A program made the position numbers and the translations under genes. This document shows positions 37,567 to 46,245 of a stretch of DNA of 64,000 bases, piece by piece. Under the pieces are notes generated by a model that saw only the letters and a program-made list of their open reading frames with translations, searched no databases and was not told the DNA's origin. Numbering within the stretch: the first letter of the stretch is position 1; each line of letters opens with the position of its first letter. The DNA comes from an uncultured Bacteroidota bacterium (GTDB lineage Bacteria > Bacteroidota > Bacteroidia > Flavobacteriales > Flavobacteriaceae): NCBI GenBank assembly GCA_902597545.1, contig CACJYD010000006.1, positions 1 through 64,000 on the forward strand, read 5' to 3'.

Positions 37567-38693
37567 AATTTATTATCTAAATCCTTTACTATTTTATCCT
37601 TCCATTCTAAAAATCTGTCTTCCCTGATTGCTTTTTTTGACTGTTCAATCAGCCATCTATAAAATCCTAGATTGTGGATAGTTGCAATTTCTTTACCCAA
37701 AAATTCATTTATAGAAAACAAATGTCTAAGATAAGATTTTGTATAAAGTTTATCTACAAATGTTATTCCATCAGCATCTATTAGGCTATTATCGTATTTC
37801 CATTTCTTATTCTTGATATTTATTGTTCCATTTTTTGTAAATAACATTCCATTACGTGCGTTTCTGGTTGGCATTACACAATCGAACATATCCACGCCTA
37901 GAGCAATATTTTCAATAATATTTGTGGGTGTTCCTACACCCATTAAATATCTGGGCTTTTCCCATGGTAAAATTGAGCATACTTCATGACACATTTCGTA
38001 CATTAATTCATGAGGTTCTCCAACTGAAAGACCACCAATTGCATTACCGGGCATATCATGATTAGAAATAATTTCAGCTGATTGCTTTCTTAGGTCAGCA
38101 TAAATACTTCCCTGAACAATAGGAAACAAGAATTGATTATACTCATATTTTGAACTAGTTGATTTAAATCTATTGATGCATCTGACTAACCATTCATGAG
38201 TCAAGTCCATAGATTTTCTAGCATATTTTTTATCACAAGGATAGGGCGTACATTCATCAAACGCCATCACAACATCTGCCCCAATGTTTCTTTGAATATC
38301 AATTGCTTTTTCAGGGCTAAAAAAATGATAAGAACCGTCAATGTGAGATTTAAAATTAACTCCATCGCTATTGATTTTTCTGTTTGATGATAAAGAATAT
38401 ACTTGGTAGCCACCACTATCAGTTAAAATATTATTATTCCAACTCATGAACTTATGAATTCCACCAGCCTTAATAATTGTATTTTCACCTGGCCTTAGAT
38501 ATAAATGATATGTGTTAGATAAAAGTACTTTAGGAGAAATATTTTCAATTAAATCTTTATTATGAACACCTTTAATAGCAGCAGAAGTAGCCACGGGCAT
38601 AAAAATTGGAGTTTCAAAAGTACCATGATCTGTTGTAATTTTACCTAATCTAGCTGAGGAATTGGAATCCTTCTTTAATAACTCAAATTTCAT
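37563..38693 (-). CDS. tgt: tRNA-guanine (queuine) transglycosylase
   Basis: Exchanges guanine 34 for a queuosine precursor in tRNAs with GUN anticodons. The 376-aa TIM barrel has TPIFMPVATSAAIKG and SNTYHLYLRPGE, the active-site ILTDSGGYQVYSLS (Asp) and VVMAFDECTPYP, GGLSVGEPHELMYE and GVDMFDCVMPTRNARNG. The usual C-terminal zinc site region is less obvious than in canonical Tgt proteins. It is upstream of and coupled to the LptF/G gene. The tRNA-His in this window would be a substrate. Confidence 0.96.
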   Translation of the reverse strand: MKFELLKKDSNSSARLGKITTDHGTFETPIFMPVATSAAIKGVHNKDLIENISPKVLLSNTYHLYLRPGENTIIKAGGIHKFMSWNNNILTDSGGYQVYSLSSNRKINSDGVNFKSHIDGSYHFFSPEKAIDIQRNIGADVVMAFDECTPYPCDKKYARKSMDLTHEWLVRCINRFKSTSSKYEYNQFLFPIVQGSIYADLRKQSAEIISNHDMPGNAIGGLSVGEPHELMYEMCHEVCSILPWEKPRYLMGVGTPTNIIENIALGVDMFDCVMPTRNARNGMLFTKNGTINIKNKKWKYDNSLIDADGITFVDKLYTKSYLRHLFSINEFLGKEIATIHNLGFYRWLIEQSKKAIREDRFLEWKDKIVKDLDNKL

Positions 38694-38759
38694 TTAAGTC
38701 AAATATAATTTATATAAATATTAGAAATTAGTTTCTTGTTGATTAATTAACCGTTATAG

Positions 38760-38781
38760 TTGATAAGTTTAAGTTTATCAA
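38760..38781. repeat. Inverted repeat upstream of the transketolase operon
   Basis: TTGATAA-N8-TTATCAA is a perfect 7-base inverted repeat lying about 38 bases before the transketolase start, between it and tgt. It could be an operator; nothing else supports this. Confidence 0.4.
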
Positions 38782-38805
38782 TAATCATAAAAAATATATT
38801 AATTA

Positions 38806-38813
38806 TAATTTTG
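38806..38813 (+). promoter_or_regulatory. Candidate -7 box of the transketolase operon
   Basis: TAATTTTG matches TAnnTTTG but lies only 5 bases before the ATG, so it would give a nearly leaderless transcript. No matching -33 TTTG was seen. Confidence 0.3.
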
Positions 38814-38818
38814 ATTAT

Positions 38819-39655
38819 ATGCCTAATCTTAGTGATATTGTTGTACAAGTCAGGAGAGATATTTTAAGGATGGTACATCAGGTAAACTCAGGACATCCAG
38901 GTGGTTCACTTGGATGCACCGAATTTATGGTTACCCTCTACTTTAAGATAATGAACATAAACAAAAAGTTTACCATGGACGGCAAAAATGAAGATCTCTT
39001 TTTTCTTTCCAATGGGCATATTTCACCTGTATTTTATAGTGTATTAGCAAGAGTTGGTTATTTCCCAGTTTCTGAGTTGAAGACTTTTAGAAAAATAAAT
39101 TCTAGATTACAAGGTCATCCTACGACTCATGAAGGACTTCCAGGTGTTAGAATTGCAAGTGGATCATTAGGACAAGGGTTTTCTGTAGCAGTTGGTGCAG
39201 CAATTACAAAAAAATTAAATAAAGAACGGCATATTGTTTATAGTCTGCATGGGGACGGAGAGCTACAAGAAGGGCAAAACTGGGAAGCAATTATGTATGC
39301 ATCTGCAAATAAAATAGATAATATCATTTGTACTATTGACAATAATAGCAAACAAATTGATGGTGATTTAAAAGATGTTTTGGATATGGGTTGTTTAAAA
39401 ACAAAATTCGAGGCATTTGGATGGATTGTATTAAATATTGAAAATGGCAATAATTTGATTGAAATTGAAACTAAATTACATGAGGCTAAAAGTCTATGTT
39501 TTAAGGGAAAACCAATTATTATAATTATGAAAACTGAGATGGGAAATGGCGTCGATTTCATGATGGGAACTCATAAATGGCATGGAGTTGCTCCAAACGA
39601 TGAACAACTTGAATTAGCCCTAAATCAAAATCCTGCAACCTTAGGAGATTATTAG
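38819..39655 (+). CDS. Transketolase, N-terminal subunit
   Basis: The thiamine-diphosphate-binding half of a split transketolase (278 aa). It has MVHQVNSGHPGGSLGCTEF, DLFFLSNGHISPVFYS, and the ThDP motif HGDGELQEGQNWEA…IICTIDNN. It moves two-carbon units in the pentose phosphate pathway. The C-terminal half is the next gene, which begins on the base after the stop (TAG-ATG), so a stoichiometric complex is implied. Confidence 0.95.
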   Translation: MPNLSDIVVQVRRDILRMVHQVNSGHPGGSLGCTEFMVTLYFKIMNINKKFTMDGKNEDLFFLSNGHISPVFYSVLARVGYFPVSELKTFRKINSRLQGHPTTHEGLPGVRIASGSLGQGFSVAVGAAITKKLNKERHIVYSLHGDGELQEGQNWEAIMYASANKIDNIICTIDNNSKQIDGDLKDVLDMGCLKTKFEAFGWIVLNIENGNNLIEIETKLHEAKSLCFKGKPIIIIMKTEMGNGVDFMMGTHKWHGVAPNDEQLELALNQNPATLGDY

Positions 39656-40621
39656 ATGAAAAAATTTGTTAATCAAGGGAATAATGATACTAGATCTGGC
39701 TTTGGAGCTGGTCTTCTTGAACTTGGACGTTCAAATAATGAAGTTGTTGCTTTATGTGCAGATTTAACAGGTTCTCTTAAAATGAATGAATTTAAAAAGG
39801 AATTCCCTGATAGATTTTTTCAAGTTGGAATTGCTGAAGCAAATATGATGGGAATTGCTGCTGGAATGACCATTGGAGGTAAAATTCCTTTTACTGGAAC
39901 TTTTGCAAATTTTTCAACAGGGAGAGTTTATGATCAAATAAGGCAATCGATAGCTTACTCTGGAAAAAATGTTAAAATTTGTGCATCACATGCTGGTGTA
40001 ACTTTAGGAGAGGACGGTGCAACACATCAAATTCTTGAAGATATTGGATTAATGAAAATGTTACCAGGTGTGACAGTGATAAATCCTTGCGACTTTAACC
40101 AAACCAAAGCTGCAACGATTGCAATATGTAATCATATTGGACCTGTGTATTTAAGATTTGGTAGACCAAAAGTTCCAAATTTTACTGATATCAATCAAAA
40201 TTTTGAGATTGGTAAAGGAATTAAGTTAATTGACGGAAATGATGTAACTATAGTTGCAACTGGTCATTTAGTTTGGGAAGCAATTGAGGCTTGTGCTCTA
40301 CTAGAAAATGAAGGTATATCTACAGAGCTAATAAACATTCACACAATTAAGCCACTTGACGAAGAAATAATTTTAAATTCAGTTTCAAAAACTAAATGCA
40401 TTGTTTCAGCAGAGGAACATAATATTATTGGTGGTTTAGGTGAATCAATTTCTGGACTTTTGGTCAAAAATAATTTAGTACCCATGGAGTTTGTTGGTGT
40501 TGAGGATTCGTTTGGTGAATCGGGTACCCCATCTGAACTTATGAAAAAATATGGGCTTTCTGCGGAGAACATTTACAAAAAATGCAAAAAAGCAATTTCA
40601 AGAAAACAATTAGGTGTCTAA
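39656..40621 (+). CDS. Transketolase, C-terminal subunit
   Basis: The pyrimidine-binding and C-terminal domains of the split transketolase (321 aa). DTRSGFGAGLLELGRSNNEVV and DRFFQVGIAEANMMGIAAGM contain the catalytic Glu. GDGATHQILEDIGLMKMLPG follows, and the C-terminal domain ends normally. It abuts the N-terminal subunit. Its end overlaps the beta-barrel gene by 40 bases in another frame, an unusually long overlap for this window. Confidence 0.95.
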   Translation: MKKFVNQGNNDTRSGFGAGLLELGRSNNEVVALCADLTGSLKMNEFKKEFPDRFFQVGIAEANMMGIAAGMTIGGKIPFTGTFANFSTGRVYDQIRQSIAYSGKNVKICASHAGVTLGEDGATHQILEDIGLMKMLPGVTVINPCDFNQTKAATIAICNHIGPVYLRFGRPKVPNFTDINQNFEIGKGIKLIDGNDVTIVATGHLVWEAIEACALLENEGISTELINIHTIKPLDEEIILNSVSKTKCIVSAEEHNIIGGLGESISGLLVKNNLVPMEFVGVEDSFGESGTPSELMKKYGLSAENIYKKCKKAISRKQLGV

Positions 40622-41250
40622 TTACTTTAAGCACATTAATTTTTTTATTTAACAATAAAGCACTATCTCAAATAGAAATTGGTTTTAAAGGTGGCCTTAG
40701 TTTTAATTCTATAAATAACCAAAGTTTCTTTTTTGAATCAGAAAATATGTCCCACAATGTATTTGAAAAAAACAATGGCTACAGGTTTGGTTTTTACACT
40801 AAAATAAAATTAATTAAATCTCTATTTGTACAGCCTGAAATATTTTATTCATCTATTAAAAAAAAATATGATCTAACCTTTCCTATAGATCATGAAAATT
40901 TTGTAGTTGATGAGTTTAAACAAAATAAAATTATTTTTCCTGTTCTCTTGGGCATGGATTTATTTGATAGGTTTAGCCTTTTTGTAGGACCAAATTTTAG
41001 TGTAAATAACAAAATATTTTTTAACGAAAATAACGAAACCATTACACTAGAAAATCTATACGATAGATCAGAAATTTACCTAAATTATGGACTATCAGTA
41101 AAATTTAAAAAATTAATAATTGATTTTAGGTTCGAAAGAGGTTTTAATGAGAAAGAAATTAAAGTTGTGGATATAATTGTTGATGATGTGAATCAAATTG
41201 TTAAATCAAATGGTTTGTTAACAATTATTACTTTAGGATATAAATTTTAA
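40582..41250 (+). CDS. Outer-membrane beta-barrel protein (PorT/OMP_b-brl type)
   Basis: 222 aa with a signal peptide (MQKSNFKKTIRCLITLSTLIFLFNNKALSQ) followed directly by the typical barrel opening IEIGFKGGLSFNSI. Alternating hydrophobic strands run to the C-terminal LLTIITLGYKF, with Phe last. The family role is a general outer-membrane barrel; no function can be given. Its start lies 40 bases inside the transketolase C-terminal gene. Confidence 0.82.
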   Translation: MQKSNFKKTIRCLITLSTLIFLFNNKALSQIEIGFKGGLSFNSINNQSFFFESENMSHNVFEKNNGYRFGFYTKIKLIKSLFVQPEIFYSSIKKKYDLTFPIDHENFVVDEFKQNKIIFPVLLGMDLFDRFSLFVGPNFSVNNKIFFNENNETITLENLYDRSEIYLNYGLSVKFKKLIIDFRFERGFNEKEIKVVDIIVDDVNQIVKSNGLLTIITLGYKF

Positions 41251-42146
41251 TCATTATCTAAATAATCTGGTGTACCATCCCCATCAGAATCATCTGCAAT
41301 TCCGTCTCCATTCACGTCATATTCATCAATTGTTAAAATACCATCACCGTCGTCGTCAGTGTCAAGGTAGTTAGGAAAGCCATCTGAATCAGTATCATCA
41401 TTATCAAAATTATGATCACCATTTAAATCCTCAATTATGGTTAGTACTGAATCATTATCATGATCAGTTCTATTTAGAGTCATTAGGTTTACTTGGAAAA
41501 TGAGTGGAGAATATGGTTGAATATTTCCAGTCCCGTTATTATAATAACCTAAACCTGAGGGGAAAATGACAAAACCTATACCAAAATTTAAAAAATCATA
41601 TGTTCCATTTGGATTAATTCTAATCTCACCCCTTTTAATTTTAGGTAGAAACTCCTGAAATCCTCTCACAACATTTTTAGCCTCTAGCCAAACAGGATTT
41701 TTTCTTTGATCAAAAACTTTGTTATCAAATAAGAAGCCTTTGTATGATACAAAAACAGAATCAGCTACTGTTGGATTTTCGCCTGAGCCTTCTCTTAGAA
41801 CCTCGTAGTACAATTTATGAACAACTACATTATCATCATCATCTTTAACCTCAATGTCTAAAGATTTTACTTGTTCTGAAATAGGAGTTTTATCAATATT
41901 ATCACCAGCAATTGTGTCAATTATCAGTTCAGGGGTTTGATTATTTCCAATATTTTCAAAATCAGTGTAATTATAAAAATGAGTTTCCATAAATTCAATA
42001 ATGGAATCGTTTTCAGCAATGTATTGTGTCTCCAAATCTCTTTTTGGTGCAACATCCGGATCTGAGGATTCTTCTTTCTTACAAGAAGAAAGAAAAGAAA
42101 TATTGATGCTCAAAAAAAGAATAATTAAAAAATTTTTTTTAGACAT
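41247..42146 (-). CDS. FKBP-type peptidyl-prolyl isomerase lipoprotein with acidic Ca-binding-like tail
   Basis: 299 aa from ATG 42146 (MSKKNFLII); the track start adds 7 residues. The lipoprotein signal ends SFLSSCKKEE (lipidated Cys). An FKBP domain (DSVFVSYKGFLFDNKVFDQRK, VVRGFQEFLPKIKRGE, NFGIGFVIFPSGLGY) lies at ~130-235. The last ~70 residues are Asp-rich repeats such as DTDSDGFPNYLDTDDDGDG, which resemble thrombospondin type 3 or EF-hand-like calcium sites. It probably folds envelope proteins. Fusion of FKBP to such a tail is noted as a finding. Confidence 0.88.
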   Translation of the reverse strand: MSKKNFLIILFLSINISFLSSCKKEESSDPDVAPKRDLETQYIAENDSIIEFMETHFYNYTDFENIGNNQTPELIIDTIAGDNIDKTPISEQVKSLDIEVKDDDDNVVVHKLYYEVLREGSGENPTVADSVFVSYKGFLFDNKVFDQRKNPVWLEAKNVVRGFQEFLPKIKRGEIRINPNGTYDFLNFGIGFVIFPSGLGYYNNGTGNIQPYSPLIFQVNLMTLNRTDHDNDSVLTIIEDLNGDHNFDNDDTDSDGFPNYLDTDDDGDGILTIDEYDVNGDGIADDSDGDGTPDYLDND

Positions 42147-42217
42147 ATTTTTTGAAAACATCGGCAAGATACAATTTTCTTAATATTTTTGTAAGAGTTT
42201 TGATAGCTAATTATTAA

Positions 42218-42709
42218 ATGAAAACAGAGGTTTTAGATGAAAATCAAATCATGAGAATATGCAATAGATTTGCATTTCAAATTTTAGAAAATTCTGATGA
42301 TTTTGATGATATTCATTTAATTGGAATTAAGGAGAAGGGATTTGAAGTTGCCAAAATTATTGAGAATGAGTTAAAATTAATATCTAATAAAAATATTTGC
42401 TTAAACTCTATCAAAATCAACAAAAAAAATCCAAAAGATCCTGTATCATCAGATATTAATTTAAAAACAAAGTATAAAACGATTTTTTTAATTGACGACG
42501 TACTGAACACAGGAAAGACCCTAACTTATTCATTATCATTTTTATTAAAATTTAATTTTAAAAGCATTAAAACATTGGTTTTAATTGATAGAAATCACAA
42601 GGAATTTCCAATTAAAGTCGACTACAAAGGAATTTCTTTATCCACAAATATTGATGATAATATTAAATTAGTTAATGATAAAAAGAAATTAAAAGCTGTT
42701 CTTTTCTAA
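42218..42709 (+). CDS. Phosphoribosyltransferase (PyrR-like)
   Basis: The 163-aa type I phosphoribosyltransferase has the PRPP-binding loop TIFLIDDVLNTGKTLTYS (~100-117). An N-terminal IHLIGIKEKGFEVAKII resembles the PyrR/Hpt entry. Relatives act as uracil phosphoribosyltransferase with regulatory function or as salvage enzymes; I cannot decide. It converges on aroK with a 21-base overlap. Confidence 0.8.
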   Translation: MKTEVLDENQIMRICNRFAFQILENSDDFDDIHLIGIKEKGFEVAKIIENELKLISNKNICLNSIKINKKNPKDPVSSDINLKTKYKTIFLIDDVLNTGKTLTYSLSFLLKFNFKSIKTLVLIDRNHKEFPIKVDYKGISLSTNIDDNIKLVNDKKKLKAVLF

Positions 42710-43225
42710 AATTTGCATAATTAATTTACAAGTTTTTTTAATATCATTTTCACCACAATCAATTATATATTGTGCCTTTTGATAAAATAAATTACGCTCA
42801 AATAAATGTTTGTTTACAAAAATTAACATTTCTTGCTCACTTTCTATTGATTTGATTAACGGTCTAGTTTGTTTTCTTTTAAATAATCTCGAAGCTAAGA
42901 CTTTTGAATCTAAATTTATGTAAAATGAAAGGTCTGTTTTTTTTTGTATAATTTCCATATTATCGAAGTAACATGGAGTACCACCTCCGAGAGATAAAAT
43001 AAAAGTACCCTTTTTATCCAATATTTTTAATAGTATTTTTCTTTCAATTTCTCTAAATCCAATTTCACCAAAATCATTAAAAAGTTGTGAAATAGTTTTT
43101 GAATAATGAGACTCAATTTTTTGATCTAAGTCAATAAAATCGATGCTAAGTTTTTTAGAAAGTCTTTTACCTATTTTGGTCTTTCCACAACCCATGTAAC
43201 CTAAGAGTATTAATGGTGAAGTCAT
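42689..43225 (-). CDS. aroK: Shikimate kinase
   Basis: Phosphorylates shikimate in aromatic amino-acid synthesis. The 178-aa protein has GYMGCGKTKIGKRLSKKL (Walker A), FIDLDQKIES (shikimate-binding Asp), FGEIGFREIERK (Arg) and ILSLGGGTPCYFDN. It overlaps the convergent phosphoribosyltransferase by 21 bases. A cluster of tRNAs lies upstream on the other strand. Confidence 0.95.
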   Translation of the reverse strand: MTSPLILLGYMGCGKTKIGKRLSKKLSIDFIDLDQKIESHYSKTISQLFNDFGEIGFREIERKILLKILDKKGTFILSLGGGTPCYFDNMEIIQKKTDLSFYINLDSKVLASRLFKRKQTRPLIKSIESEQEMLIFVNKHLFERNLFYQKAQYIIDCGENDIKKTCKLIMQILEKNSF

Positions 43226-43252
43226 ATTTCACAAATTTATGAGAAATAATCT

Positions 43253-43282
43253 TTGAAATATATGTTTACGGCCCTATATTTG
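43253..43282 (+). promoter_or_regulatory. tRNA-Lys/tRNA-Leu promoter, Bacteroidota type
   Basis: TTTG at 43253-43256, an 18-base spacer, then TATATTTG at 43275-43282. Both boxes are perfect and the tRNA-Lys starts 15 bases later. Confidence 0.8.
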
Positions 43283-43297
43283 CAAGCGTTTGAAAAA

Positions 43298-43370
43298 GAC
43301 CTGGTAGCTCAGCTGGTAGAGCATCTCCCTTTTAAGGAGAGGGTCCTGGGTTCGAGCCCCAGCCAGGTCA
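43298..43370 (+). tRNA. tRNA-Lys (TTT)
   Basis: The 73-base cloverleaf begins GACCTGG and ends CCAGGTC plus A. The anticodon arm TCTCC-CTTTTAA-GGAGA gives anticodon TTT. T arm CTGGG-TTCGAGC-CCCAG is sound. CCA is not encoded. Confidence 0.97.
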
Positions 43371-43380
43371 CTACTCTAGC

Positions 43381-43462
43381 GCACGTGGCGGAACTGGTAG
43401 ACGCGCTAGGTTGAGGGCCTAGTGGGAAATATCCCTTGGAGGTTCGAGTCCTCTCGTGTGCA
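43381..43462 (+). tRNA. tRNA-Leu (GAG)
   Basis: The 82-base cloverleaf with a long variable arm (GGGAAATATCCC) has anticodon arm CTAGG-TTGAGGG-CCTAG, anticodon GAG. The acceptor GCACGTG pairs with CGTGTGC, discriminator A. It lies 10 bases after tRNA-Lys in the same transcript. Confidence 0.96.
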
Positions 43463-43500
43463 CTATTCATAAATATAAAAAACACTAACTTATATTTAAA

Positions 43501-44973
43501 TTGAAGAAGAAGGTTTTTATAATAGGCTCTGGATTCTCATCTTTATCAGCTGCATGTTACCTGTCCAAATCTGGTTATGATGTTCATGTATTTGAGAAAA
43601 ATAATTCTCTCGGTGGAAGAGCTGCGCAATTTAAAGCTAATGGTTTCACATTTGATATGGGTCCAAGCTGGTATTGGATGCCGGATGTTTTTGAAAGATT
43701 TTTTAATGATTTTGGAAAGTCATCAAAAAATTTCTATAAACTGAAAAAACTAAACCCAGCTTACAGAGTTATATTCAATAAAGAAAATCAGATTCAAATT
43801 GGAGATAATATTGATAGTATATCTAATCAGTTTGAAAAAATTGAAAAGGGAAGTGGTGAAAAATTAAAAAAGTTTTTAAAAGAGTCTAAAGAAAATTATG
43901 ATCTGGCAGTTACAAACATGTTGTATAAAATGCCTGGAAAATCAATTTTTGAACTTATCAACTCAAAAACAATTTTAAAGGTTAATTTATTTTTAAGTAA
44001 CATAAAAAAAGATATTGAAAAAAGATTTAAAGATCCGAAACTAAGGTCTGTCTTGCAATTTCCAGTCTTATTTTTAGGTGCAAAGCCCTCCAATACCCCT
44101 GCATTCTATAATTTTATGAATTATGCAGACTTTGGTCTGGGAACATGGCAGCCTAAAAATGGATTCTATGATGTTGTAAAAGCAATGGTCAATATAGCTA
44201 AGGAGCATGGGGTGAATTTTAGCACTAACTCTGAAATCCAAAAAATAGAAGTTGAAAAAAAACAAGTCAAAGGAATTTATGTTAATGGTAAACTCCAAAA
44301 ATGTGATATTTTAATTTCAGGTGCTGATTATTATCACACAGAATCACTTTTGGATCAAAAATATAGACAATATTCTGAAGCCTATTGGGATAATAGAACT
44401 TGGTCTCCTTCATCACTATTGTTTTATCTTGGTGTCAATAAAAAATTATCAAATCTCGATCATCACAATTTATTTTTTGACACAGATTTTGATAAACATG
44501 CAAATGAGATTTATACAAATCCAAAATGGCCTTCAAACCCATTATTTTATTTAAACATTACCTCAAAGACATATGACCATACAGCTCCCCCTGGATATGA
44601 AAACTGCTTTATTTTAATTCCACTATCTACTAATTTAGAAGATTCTGAAAAGATTCGTGAAAAGTATTATAAAATCGTTTTGGACAGAATCAAAAAAATT
44701 AGTGGTAATGACATTGAAAAAAACATTGTTTATAAAAGAAGTTTTTGTGTTAATAATTTTAAAGAAACCTACAACTCCTATGGTGGAAATGCATATGGAT
44801 TAGCAAATACTTTATTGCAAACCGCTTTTTTGAGGCCAAAATTGCAAAGTAAAAAGGTAAAAAAATTGTATTTTAGTGGACAGTTAACTGTACCTGGACC
44901 TGGTGTTCCCCCTGCAATTGTCTCAGGAAAGCTAGTTTCAGATATAATTATAAAAAATGAAAGAGCTTTTTGA
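43501..44973 (+). CDS. crtI: Phytoene desaturase
   Basis: Desaturates phytoene to lycopene. The 490-aa FAD protein begins with the dinucleotide fold VFIIGSGFSSLSAACYL, then VFEKNNSLGGRAAQFKANGFTFDMGPSW, and ends with LYFSGQLTVPGPGVPPAIVSGK, the CrtI C-terminal signature. The start is TTG 43501: the fold starts two residues later and no ATG is possible. It overlaps crtB by 17 bases. The gene begins 38 bases after tRNA-Leu and may be read from the tRNA promoter. Subtypes (CrtD, CrtO) are less likely given the crtB neighbour. Confidence 0.92.
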   Translation: MKKKVFIIGSGFSSLSAACYLSKSGYDVHVFEKNNSLGGRAAQFKANGFTFDMGPSWYWMPDVFERFFNDFGKSSKNFYKLKKLNPAYRVIFNKENQIQIGDNIDSISNQFEKIEKGSGEKLKKFLKESKENYDLAVTNMLYKMPGKSIFELINSKTILKVNLFLSNIKKDIEKRFKDPKLRSVLQFPVLFLGAKPSNTPAFYNFMNYADFGLGTWQPKNGFYDVVKAMVNIAKEHGVNFSTNSEIQKIEVEKKQVKGIYVNGKLQKCDILISGADYYHTESLLDQKYRQYSEAYWDNRTWSPSSLLFYLGVNKKLSNLDHHNLFFDTDFDKHANEIYTNPKWPSNPLFYLNITSKTYDHTAPPGYENCFILIPLSTNLEDSEKIREKYYKIVLDRIKKISGNDIEKNIVYKRSFCVNNFKETYNSYGGNAYGLANTLLQTAFLRPKLQSKKVKKLYFSGQLTVPGPGVPPAIVSGKLVSDIIIKNERAF

Positions 44974-45796
44974 TAAAATTTCTGAGGAATGTTCTAAAAA
45001 TGTTACGAAGTCATACAGTACTTCGTTCAGTTTAGCAACCAAAATGCTTTCTTCAAATATCAGACAAGATATTTATAACATTTATGGATTTGTCAGATTT
45101 GCAGATGAAATAGTTGATACTTTTCATTCTTACAATAAAAAAGAATTATTTAAAAGATTTGTTGATGATTTAAATCACTCTCTAAAGCAGAAAATTAGCT
45201 TAAATCCAATTTTAAATTCTTTTCAAAAGACAGTTCATAAGTATAATATTGATAGGGGTTTAATTAATTCTTTTCTAAAAAGTATGGAGCAAGACTTGAA
45301 GAAGAAAAAATATGAAAGTCTGCAAGAGTACAAAGAATATATATATGGATCTGCTGATGTGGTAGGGCTTATGTGTTTAAAAGTTTTTGTTAGTGGCAGA
45401 AATGATGATTATAAAAAACTAAAACCATATGCAATGTCCCTAGGCTCAGCATTTCAAAAGGTAAATTTTTTGAGAGATATAAACGATGATTACAAAAAAT
45501 TAAATAGGGTATACTTCCCCGGTGTTGACTATGGAACTTTCAATGATGATGTAAAAAATAATATAATGATTGATATTGAAAAAGATTTTGCCAAAGCTTT
45601 AAAGGGAATTTATATGTTACCAAATAACTCTAAATTTGGGGTTTACGCTGCATATAAATATTATAAAAGACTTTTAAGAAAGCTAGAAAGGGCATCATAT
45701 TTGCAAATAAAAAGTGAGAGAGTTCGTGTACCTAATTATCAAAAAGTTGATGTTTTGGCTCGTTCTTACGTCAGATATAGACTAAATATTTTATAA
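44957..45796 (+). CDS. crtB: Phytoene synthase
   Basis: Joins two geranylgeranyl diphosphates to phytoene. The 279-aa protein has the first Asp-rich region VRFADEIVDTFHSY, the second FLRDINDDYKKLNRVYFPGV, and YCYGSADVVG-like IYGSADVVGLMCLKVF. It starts inside crtI (17-base overlap) and is followed 2 bases later by crtZ. Confidence 0.95.
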   Translation: MKELFDKISEECSKNVTKSYSTSFSLATKMLSSNIRQDIYNIYGFVRFADEIVDTFHSYNKKELFKRFVDDLNHSLKQKISLNPILNSFQKTVHKYNIDRGLINSFLKSMEQDLKKKKYESLQEYKEYIYGSADVVGLMCLKVFVSGRNDDYKKLKPYAMSLGSAFQKVNFLRDINDDYKKLNRVYFPGVDYGTFNDDVKNNIMIDIEKDFAKALKGIYMLPNNSKFGVYAAYKYYKRLLRKLERASYLQIKSERVRVPNYQKVDVLARSYVRYRLNIL

Positions 45797-45798
45797 TA

Positions 45799-46245
45799 AT
45801 GGAAATTTTTCTTTGGATTTTATCTTTGTTAGGTGCCTTTTCAATCATGGAATTTATGGCATGGTTTACTCACAAATACATCATGCATGGTTTTCTTTGG
45901 TATCTACACGAAGACCATCACAAAAAAGATCATGACTCTTGGTTTGAAAGAAATGACACTTTTTTTCTGTTTTATGCCGTTGTTAGTATGTTGTTCGTTC
46001 TTTCGTGGGCCAAATTAGGTTTTTTCTTTGGTCTTCCTATTGCTATAGGAATTTTTCTTTATGGCTTAACTTACTTTATTGTCCATGATATTTTTATCCA
46101 TCAAAGATTTAAAATGTTTAGAAATATAGATAATAAGTATGCTAGAGGCATAAGAAGAGCTCATAAAATTCATCACAAAAATATTCATAAAAATGGCGGT
46201 GAATGTTTTGGAATGTTAATTGTTCCCTTTAAGTATTTTAAATAA
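45799..46245 (+). CDS. crtZ: Beta-carotene hydroxylase (CrtZ-type)
   Basis: Di-iron membrane hydroxylase that converts beta-carotene to zeaxanthin. The 148-aa protein has the His-box set HKYIMH, HEDHHKKDHD, HDIFIHQRF and HKIHHKNIHK and about three membrane segments. It is the last gene of the crt operon. The lycopene cyclase needed for the beta-carotene substrate is not in this window. The end overlaps the convergent ribH by 8 bases. Confidence 0.93.
   Translation: MEIFLWILSLLGAFSIMEFMAWFTHKYIMHGFLWYLHEDHHKKDHDSWFERNDTFFLFYAVVSMLFVLSWAKLGFFFGLPIAIGIFLYGLTYFIVHDIFIHQRFKMFRNIDNKYARGIRRAHKIHHKNIHKNGGECFGMLIVPFKYFK

Noticed and set aside
39238-40572. Minus-strand ORFs of 107 and 77 aa under the transketolase genes
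   Set aside because: Both are antisense shadows of strongly conserved coding sequence.
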